Assembly: GCA_031279635.1 (NCBI GenBank)
Contig: JAITIC010000012.1
Span: 1 to 37,995 of the forward strand
Reading direction: 5' to 3'
Length of the DNA stretch: 37,995 bases
Origin: Treponema sp.
GTDB lineage: Bacteria; Spirochaetota; Spirochaetia; Treponematales; Breznakiellaceae
Shown here piece by piece: positions 32,975 to 37,995 of the stretch. The position numbers were made by a program, and so were the translations under genes. Every line of letters begins with the position of its first letter. Positions within the stretch are counted from its first letter, which is position 1. The notes beneath the pieces are model-generated. The model did not search any database and was not told the DNA's origin. It saw nothing but the letters and a program-made list of their open reading frames with translations.

Positions 32975-35782
32975 ATGAAGTCTACAGTTCTTTTCCGAGC
33001 GTTTATCGCAGGTTTTGGCGTGTTTATTCTGGCTGTAACGGGCTGCCGCAGCGCCCCCGCCCCCACTTCCACGAAGCCGGTTGAAGCCCCCCGTGAAGAT
33101 GTATGGTCTCTGCTGGCCAAAGGCGACAGCCGGGCCAGGGATTATTTCTTGGGGGAGGTGGATGTACACGAGCGGGATTCCCTGGGCAGGACGCCGCTTC
33201 ACTACGCCGCTGAAATGGGCGACTCAACCCTGGCGGCCTTCTTTATCTCCCTTGGCGCCGATGTAGACGCCCAGGACAATGAGGACCAGACGCCGCTGGG
33301 AATCAGCGCGGAAAAAAACGATCCCGAAATGGCCAGGCTGCTTGTCTCGGCCGGGGCGTATATTCATTTGCCTTTCAAGAACGGGCCAAGCCCGGCCATA
33401 GTTGCCGTCGAGGGCGACGGGACTTTTTTACAGGCCATTCTGACTCCCACCACGGTTAGGTCCGCCGACCCCGAAGGAAGGACCGTCCTCCACCTGGCAA
33501 GCATTGCCGGCAATGTCGCGGCGGTAAATGATATTCTCGCGATTGCGGACAGTTCGGAAAATATTCCGGCGAAAAAAGACATAGACGGAAACAACGCCCT
33601 CGATCTGGCCCTTCTCAGGCCGGATTCACGGGACCATATGGAAATCGCCGAGCGGCTTATCCTTGCCGGTGCGGTTTCGGAAAATCCCATATTCTCCTAT
33701 TTCGCCCCCGCGGCCCGAAGCGCCAACTACAACGCCCGCCGCAGCGACGGGCTTGCCCCCCTGCATTACGCCGCGCGGGAAGGGTATGAGGGCCTTATCG
33801 CGTTCCTGATTGAAAAAAGGGCCGATGTAAATATCAAGAACACCGCCGGGGCCACGCCCCTGCATGAGGCGGCCCGTTCCGGTAACACATGGATCATGCA
33901 GGTGCTGCTGGACCAGGGCGCCGAGGTAAACACCCAGGACGCCAAGGGGAACACGCCCATGCACATCGGTATTCCCGCCGAGCAGCATGTACAGGCCCTG
34001 GGCCTGTTCCTTGACTACGGGGCCAATCCCAATCTGCGGGACGAGCACGGCGAAACCCCCCTGCACATTATCATCACCCTGAACCGCAGCCCCTATGTGG
34101 CGCAAACCCTTCTGGGCAGCGGGTCTGATGTCACCATCAGAAATATCGACGGGAAGACGCCCCTCTACCTGGCCGTGGAGGAAAACCGCGTCGAACTCAT
34201 CCCCCTGTTGCTGGCCTACGGCTCGGATGTGTTCGCGGCGGACAATTCGGGCGTTACCCCCTTTGACCAGGCTATGAAGGATAACGGCTTCGCCCTGGAC
34301 GAACTCATCACCACCGAAACGATACACCAGAGCGACAACGCGGGAAATACCATGCTCCACGCCGCAGTCAAAAACCAGGGCGATCCGTCCGTCATTTCGC
34401 TCATCCTGGATCAGCGGGCATTGGTCAACGCCCGCAACAAAGAGGGAGAGACCGCCCTGCATATCGCGGTGCGGACCAACCAGCAGGGAAGCGGGGAATT
34501 CCTCATTTCGCGGGGCGCGGATATCTTCGCCGCCAACTCGGCGGGGGAAAGCCCCCTGTACCTCGCCCTGGTTTCCCCGGGCGGGAGGCGGCAGTGGATG
34601 TTCAACCCCCGGACGATCATCGCCAGGGATGGGCTGGGAAACAGCATGCTCCATTACGCGGCCCAGTGGAAACTGGACCAGCACATCCCCTTTATCATCC
34701 AGCAGGGCGTGCCGGTGGAAACGGCCAACGCCACCGGAGAAACGCCCCTCTTTATGGCGGTCAAGAACGACGGCCCCACCACAGTAAGAACCCTGCTCGC
34801 CGCCAAGGCCAATCTCCACACGCGGGACACCTTCGGCAATTCGGCGCTCCACGCCGCGATACGCTGGAACGCGAAAAATTCGGCCCTTACCCTGATTGAA
34901 TCGGGCATAGACATCAACGCCCACAACCTCAGCGGTAACACCCCCCTCCACGACTCGATACGCCTGGGCATCACCGATATTGAGACGCTCCTTATAAACC
35001 GGGGGGCGGACCCGGAAGTCCGCAACGCCGATGGTAACACCCCCTTCATGGAAGCGGTCATGGCCGGCTATACCGGATCAATGGAACGCCTGACCGCGCG
35101 GGGCGCGGACCCCATGACCAGAAATGTGCGGGGCGACACGCCCCTTCATGTGGCGGTTGCCATGGAACGCATTGATATTGTGAACGTCCTTTTGCGGATG
35201 GGCGTCTCAATCCACGCCCGCAACACCCGTGACCAGACGCCGTTCCTTATTGCTTTGGCCATTTCGCCCCGCATGGTATCCACCCTGCTCACCAAGGACC
35301 GCATAAACGGCAGCGACGACTTCGGTAACTCTGCCCTGCACATCGCCCTGCGGGCAAAAGCCCCGGCCTCAACGGTCAAAGTGATCCTCGACCAGGGGGC
35401 GCGCCAGACCGCGGTGGATTCCAACGGCCGTACTCCTCTGCGTCTTGCCGCGGACCTCGGCGCCTGGGAAACGGCCAAACTCCTTGCCGATTCTGGTTCT
35501 GATCCCTTTTCCACGGCCGGCGACGGCAGAACCCCCGCCGACGTTGTCCTTGCCAAAGGCCAGGTGGGAATATACGCGCTCTTTTCAGGCAAGGCGATAA
35601 ACGCCAGGGACGCTTCCGGTAATACCGTTCTCCATTACGCCGCGCGCCTCGGCAACACCGAGAGCATCCTGCTGCTTCTGGAATTAGGCGCCAACAAGAA
35701 CCTGAAAAACATTGCGGCCGAAAGCCCCGCGGATATCGCCATGCGCTGGAATCACATGGAGAATATGGTACTGCTGAATTAG
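32975..35782 (+). CDS. Lipoprotein with about 26 ankyrin repeats
   Basis: A 935-residue exported protein. ATG 32975 gives a lipoprotein signal (MKSTVLFRAFIAGFGVFILAVTGC, acylated Cys about residue 24); the frame itself opens earlier, at 32897, but without a signal. There is no good ribosome binding site. After a short Pro/Ala linker almost the whole protein is ankyrin repeats of about 33 residues with the (G)xTPLHxAA core (GRTPLHYAAEMGD, GATPLHEAARSGN, GNTVLHYAARLGN and others); I count 26. It is expected to be anchored in the membrane facing the periplasm, binding other proteins. Repeat 24-26 helices continue to the last residues (MENMVLLN), three bases before a repeat element, so the natural C-terminal cap may be shortened. 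Confidence 0.85.
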   Translation: MKSTVLFRAFIAGFGVFILAVTGCRSAPAPTSTKPVEAPREDVWSLLAKGDSRARDYFLGEVDVHERDSLGRTPLHYAAEMGDSTLAAFFISLGADVDAQDNEDQTPLGISAEKNDPEMARLLVSAGAYIHLPFKNGPSPAIVAVEGDGTFLQAILTPTTVRSADPEGRTVLHLASIAGNVAAVNDILAIADSSENIPAKKDIDGNNALDLALLRPDSRDHMEIAERLILAGAVSENPIFSYFAPAARSANYNARRSDGLAPLHYAAREGYEGLIAFLIEKRADVNIKNTAGATPLHEAARSGNTWIMQVLLDQGAEVNTQDAKGNTPMHIGIPAEQHVQALGLFLDYGANPNLRDEHGETPLHIIITLNRSPYVAQTLLGSGSDVTIRNIDGKTPLYLAVEENRVELIPLLLAYGSDVFAADNSGVTPFDQAMKDNGFALDELITTETIHQSDNAGNTMLHAAVKNQGDPSVISLILDQRALVNARNKEGETALHIAVRTNQQGSGEFLISRGADIFAANSAGESPLYLALVSPGGRRQWMFNPRTIIARDGLGNSMLHYAAQWKLDQHIPFIIQQGVPVETANATGETPLFMAVKNDGPTTVRTLLAAKANLHTRDTFGNSALHAAIRWNAKNSALTLIESGIDINAHNLSGNTPLHDSIRLGITDIETLLINRGADPEVRNADGNTPFMEAVMAGYTGSMERLTARGADPMTRNVRGDTPLHVAVAMERIDIVNVLLRMGVSIHARNTRDQTPFLIALAISPRMVSTLLTKDRINGSDDFGNSALHIALRAKAPASTVKVILDQGARQTAVDSNGRTPLRLAADLGAWETAKLLADSGSDPFSTAGDGRTPADVVLAKGQVGIYALFSGKAINARDASGNTVLHYAARLGNTESILLLLELGANKNLKNIAAESPADIAMRWNHMENMVLLN

Positions 35783-35784
35783 TT

Positions 35785-35917
35785 TAATTAGTGTCTGTCT
35801 ATAAAGTCGGTTACTTTGCGGACAGACATTGCATTTTTTCGCCTAACGGCTGTGAAAATGCGTTTTTTAAGGAAGTCTGTCCATAATGTGTCTACATTAT
35901 GGACAGACTCTAATTAG
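35785..35917 (-). repeat. About 140-bp palindromic element, family 1, copy B (inverted relative to copy A)
   Basis: Read on the minus strand it parallels copy A at 5451-5591: perfect hairpin GTCTGTCCATAATGT/ACATTATGGACAGAC (35875-35908), a middle stem GCATTTT/AAAATGC (35831-35837 and 35854-35860) whose inside differs from copy A, and hairpin GTCTGTCTATAAAGT/ACTTTGCGGACAGAC (35793-35827) with two wobble pairs and one mismatch. Flanks carry TAATTAG on both sides. The right flank supplies the stop codon of acyP. Confidence 0.85.
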
Positions 35918-36201
35918 AACTTTATCTCAAAAGCGCGGCAGCCGGTGGGCTGCCGTTTTTCACATCTGACATGATCGACTCTGGCGCCCGGCGGCCCGCA
36001 CTGGAGCCACTGGAGAAAACGGTCGAGCTTTTCGGCGGCGCCCTCGGCCCAGACTTCCACATCGCCGTCAAATTCATTTCTTACCCAGCCGGAAAGGCCC
36101 AGGCGGCGGGCCTCGTTGCAGCAGGTGCAGCGGAAGCCCACCCCCTGTACCCGCCCGCTCACTTGGACATGGAAGGCGGCAAGGGCGCTTTTTTCGTTCA
36201 T
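35914..36201 (-). CDS. acyP: Acylphosphatase
   Basis: A 95-residue enzyme that hydrolyses acyl phosphates. The catalytic loop GRVQGVGFR with its active Arg (about residues 16-24) and the second motif GWVRNEFDGDVEVWAEG with the catalytic Asn are both intact. Two extra Cys (CTCC) follow the loop, a pattern often seen in treponemes and other bacteria. The start overlaps the recX stop (ATGA). The stop TAA lies inside the edge of the family 1 repeat, so the last residues (FEIKF) end exactly at the insertion. Confidence 0.95.
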   Translation of the reverse strand: MNEKSALAAFHVQVSGRVQGVGFRCTCCNEARRLGLSGWVRNEFDGDVEVWAEGAAEKLDRFLQWLQCGPPGARVDHVRCEKRQPTGCRAFEIKF

Positions 36202-36866
36202 GCACCGTCTTCCTGTTCGTCAAAGAAGCGCTGTATCACCTCGGGCGAAAAGCCCTCGCTTTTGAGGCTGAATCTCAGGGAGCGGAGGGCATCGGCTTCG
36301 GTCCTGGCCTCGGCGGCGCAGAAGCCCCGCAAACGCCGCTGTTTTTCTATAAAGCGCCCAAGCAGGGCCAGCTCGGCATCCTCATTCAACACCAATTGCA
36401 GTGCGGCGGCGGCGTCCTCCCGGCCTATGCCGCGGCTGCGAAGCGCGGAGAGCAGCCGTCGGGGGCTGTCCTGCCGCCGGCCAAGCCGCGTTTCAAGCCA
36501 GAGCCGGGCAAAACGGCGGTCGTCTACCAGTCCCGCTCCGGCAAGGCGGGAAACCACGACGCGGACGCAGGCCGCCTCGTTCCCCCGCCGTTCCAGTTTG
36601 CGGCAGAGGCCTGAAACGGTCTGTTCCGCCCTGGCGATAAGCCGCAAAGCGGCCCTTTCCGCCCGCAAACAGGTCGAGGCAAAGCGAAAACCCGCCGTCT
36701 CAGCGGCGCTTAGCTCGCGGCCTTCGGCCGTGCCGGGGATACAAAGGCTTTCATCGGTAAACACAGGGGGCAGGTAGCAGGTTTTGAACGAAAAAAAAGA
36801 ACCGTCGGAGAGCTCAATCCGCCTAAGCTCCGCGCCGGTTCCCGCTTTTATCGAAACGATTGTCAT
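36198..36866 (-). CDS. recX: Regulatory protein RecX
   Basis: A 222-residue protein that binds and restrains RecA filaments. The RecX core is visible: LIARAEQTVSGLCRKLERRGN (helix repeat 1), SRLAGAGLVDDRRFARLWLE, SPRRLLSALRSRGIGREDAAAAL and the C-terminal SLRFSLKSEGFSPEVIQRFFDE. An N-terminal extension of about 60 residues precedes the core. ATG 36866 is preferred; a GTG at 36878 would add four residues. It lies 76 bases after rpsI and overlaps acyP by four bases. No recA is next to it here. Confidence 0.9.
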   Translation of the reverse strand: MTIVSIKAGTGAELRRIELSDGSFFSFKTCYLPPVFTDESLCIPGTAEGRELSAAETAGFRFASTCLRAERAALRLIARAEQTVSGLCRKLERRGNEAACVRVVVSRLAGAGLVDDRRFARLWLETRLGRRQDSPRRLLSALRSRGIGREDAAAALQLVLNEDAELALLGRFIEKQRRLRGFCAAEARTEADALRSLRFSLKSEGFSPEVIQRFFDEQEDGA

Positions 36867-36953
36867 TGCTGTAATCACCGCCTGGGCGCAAAGCCGCCCG
36901 CTTCATGGAGAGGCTTCGCGTTTTCGCGGAAAAGCACAAACGCTGTTTTAACG

Positions 36954-37346
36954 TTACCGCTTGGAGAACTGGAAGCGCCGCCGCGCGCCGCGCCGGCCGT
37001 ACTTTTTTCGTTCCACCATGCGGGGATCGCGGGTAAGGTAGCCGTTGCTCCGCAGGCTGGTGTAATTGGTATGATCCACCTGGCAGAGGGCGCGGGCCAG
37101 ACCGTGGCGGCAGGCGCCAGCCTGACCGTTGGAACCGCCACCGTACACGTTGATCAAAACGTCAAACTTGTTTTCGCTGGTGGTAACCATCAGGGGCTGG
37201 CGCACCATCTGGGCGTGCTCACCCTGGGGAAAATAGTGGGCCAATTCCTTGCCGTTTACCGTGATTTTACCGATTCCGTCCCGAACATAGACGCGGGCTA
37301 CCGAAGTTTTCCGCCTGCCCGTACCGATTCCAAGATTCTTAACCAT
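36954..37346 (-). CDS. rpsI: Small ribosomal subunit protein uS9
   Basis: A 130-residue 30S protein whose C-terminal tail reaches the P-site tRNA. Signature stretches are GTGRRKTSVARVYVRDG, VYGGGSNGQAGACRHGLARAL and the closing RKKYGRRGARRRFQFSKR with the invariant final Lys-Arg. GAGG lies seven bases before the ATG. It follows rplM by 11 bases, the universal order. Confidence 0.98.
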   Translation of the reverse strand: MVKNLGIGTGRRKTSVARVYVRDGIGKITVNGKELAHYFPQGEHAQMVRQPLMVTTSENKFDVLINVYGGGSNGQAGACRHGLARALCQVDHTNYTSLRSNGYLTRDPRMVERKKYGRRGARRRFQFSKR

Positions 37347-37357
37347 GCAAATACCTC

Positions 37358-37786
37358 TTATAATTCAATCGGCGTCGGATTCTGCGCGCCGTGGGGATGG
37401 ACCGCCCCGGCATAGACTCTGGCATTTTTTGCCAGTTTCCGGCCCAGGGGGCCTTTTGGAAGCATGCCTTTGATGGCATTTTCCAGTGGCGCCGTGGGAT
37501 GCCGGGCAAGAACTTTCTCGTAATTGCGGGCCTTAAGCCCACCGGGATAGCCCGAATGCCAGTAATACATCTTCTGCTGGGCCTTCCTGCCGGTCACCAC
37601 AGCCTTTTCCGCGTTCACCACCACCACAAAATCCCCGATTTCCTGATGCGGAGTGAAAATCGCCTTGGTTTTGCCCCTGACAATGGACGCGACCTTTGCC
37701 GCGACCCTGCCCAGCACCTTGCCTTCAGCGTCAATAACGAACCATTTCCGTTCCACCGACGCGGGTTTTACAAACACTGTTTTCAT
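37358..37786 (-). CDS. rplM: Large ribosomal subunit protein uL13
   Basis: A 142-residue 50S protein. Recognisable stretches are RKWFVIDAEGKVLGRVAAKV, DFVVVVNAEKAVVTGRK, YYWHSGYPGGLKARN and GMLPKGPLGRKLAKNARVY. GAAGG is well placed before ATG 37786. It is the first gene of the leftward rplM-rpsI pair, with recX and acyP behind it. Confidence 0.98.
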   Translation of the reverse strand: MKTVFVKPASVERKWFVIDAEGKVLGRVAAKVASIVRGKTKAIFTPHQEIGDFVVVVNAEKAVVTGRKAQQKMYYWHSGYPGGLKARNYEKVLARHPTAPLENAIKGMLPKGPLGRKLAKNARVYAGAVHPHGAQNPTPIEL

Positions 37787-37830
37787 TTTATAACCTTCTC
37801 AAAACATTCAAAACTTGTAACGGTAACTTC

Positions 37831-37859
37831 ATCCTGCCATAAAGGGGAAGTAGAGTCAA
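37831..37859 (-). promoter_or_regulatory. Promoter of rplM-rpsI
   Basis: On the minus strand TTGACT (37859-37854), 17 bases, CAGGAT (37836-37831) with TG before the -10 (TGG-CAGGAT). The -35 and the C-rich spacer resemble the promoter at 10998-11026, which suggests shared control of ribosomal genes. Confidence 0.5.
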
Positions 37860-37891
37860 GAGGATGTGGCGGCGGCCCAGCAGTTTTACAT

Positions 37892-37995
37892 TTAGCCATC
37901 GGGATCATCTTCCATGGTCACGAAGCCGATAAAGTCCTCCCACGTTTGAAACAGATACCGGCTGAATATCATCCGTAACCCCGCAAAAAACTCAT
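37892..37995 (-). CDS. C-terminal end of an unknown protein (runs off the right edge)
   Basis: A leftward frame enters from the right edge and is open for 34 codons to TAA at 37892-37894, ending MIFSRYLFQTWEDFIGFVTM and then EDDPDG. It stops 33 bases before the rplM promoter. The sequence looks like ordinary protein (aromatic and hydrophobic pattern, acidic tail) but the family is not recognised, and it may be a chance frame. Confidence 0.4.
   Translation of the reverse strand, partial: EFFAGLRMIFSRYLFQTWEDFIGFVTMEDDPDG

Noticed and set aside
37391-37978. 195-codon rightward frame at the right edge
   Set aside because: It lies opposite rplM and its promoter; uL13 motifs on the other strand are unmistakable.

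Overview
The window looks like chromosomal DNA of a spirochaete, most likely a GC-rich member of the Treponema group. Three things suggest this: a spirochaete-type FliY follows FliL and FliM; RpoB carries Asn at the rifampicin-cluster position (E. coli S531) described as Asn in treponemes; and the order tRNA-Thr, rpmG, tRNA-Trp, secE, nusG, rplKAJL, rpoB, rpoC is intact. I cannot name the species from the sequence alone.

Layout. 1-5390: the 5' part of a leftward secreted protein gene with a palindromic operator on its promoter, then a rightward ABC importer of the ferric-iron type (binding protein, fused double permease, ATPase). 5391-6276: a decayed stretch with a 17-codon gene stub, a frameshifted GxxExxY pseudogene and three palindromic repeats. 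6277-10735: a nucleoside/riboflavin-type ABC importer without its binding protein, then a ZIP metal transporter. 10998-23076: the tRNA/secE-nusG/ribosomal protein/RNA polymerase block, interrupted by repeat insertions before and after rpoB. 23163-25580: an araB-like kinase and araD. 25772-29311 (leftward): a small coiled-coil protein, a beta-propeller/NodB-like protein and an AT-rich adenine methyltransferase with no ordinary start codon. 29571-32303: fliL-fliM-fliY. 32718-35782: tRNA-Leu(GAG) facing away from a lipoprotein with about 26 ankyrin repeats. 35914-37995 (leftward): acyP, recX, rpsI, rplM and the 3' end of another gene.

The least conventional content is a population of at least a dozen short palindromic elements in the gaps between genes. 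They fall into several families. Copies of a family differ in sequence, but in several stems the changes are paired so that base pairing survives. One about 140-bp family is present twice, about 30 kb apart and in opposite orientation. Four gene or gene-remnant stop codons lie at or within repeat edges. The elements resemble MITEs or REP/BIME sequences and may act as RNA hairpins inside operons; no transposase or RAYT gene is present in the window.

Functional themes are the core transcription and translation machinery, import (metal, nucleoside or riboflavin), L-arabinose catabolism and the flagellar switch. Regulatory calls (promoters, operator, terminators) are pattern matches by eye and have not been tested.
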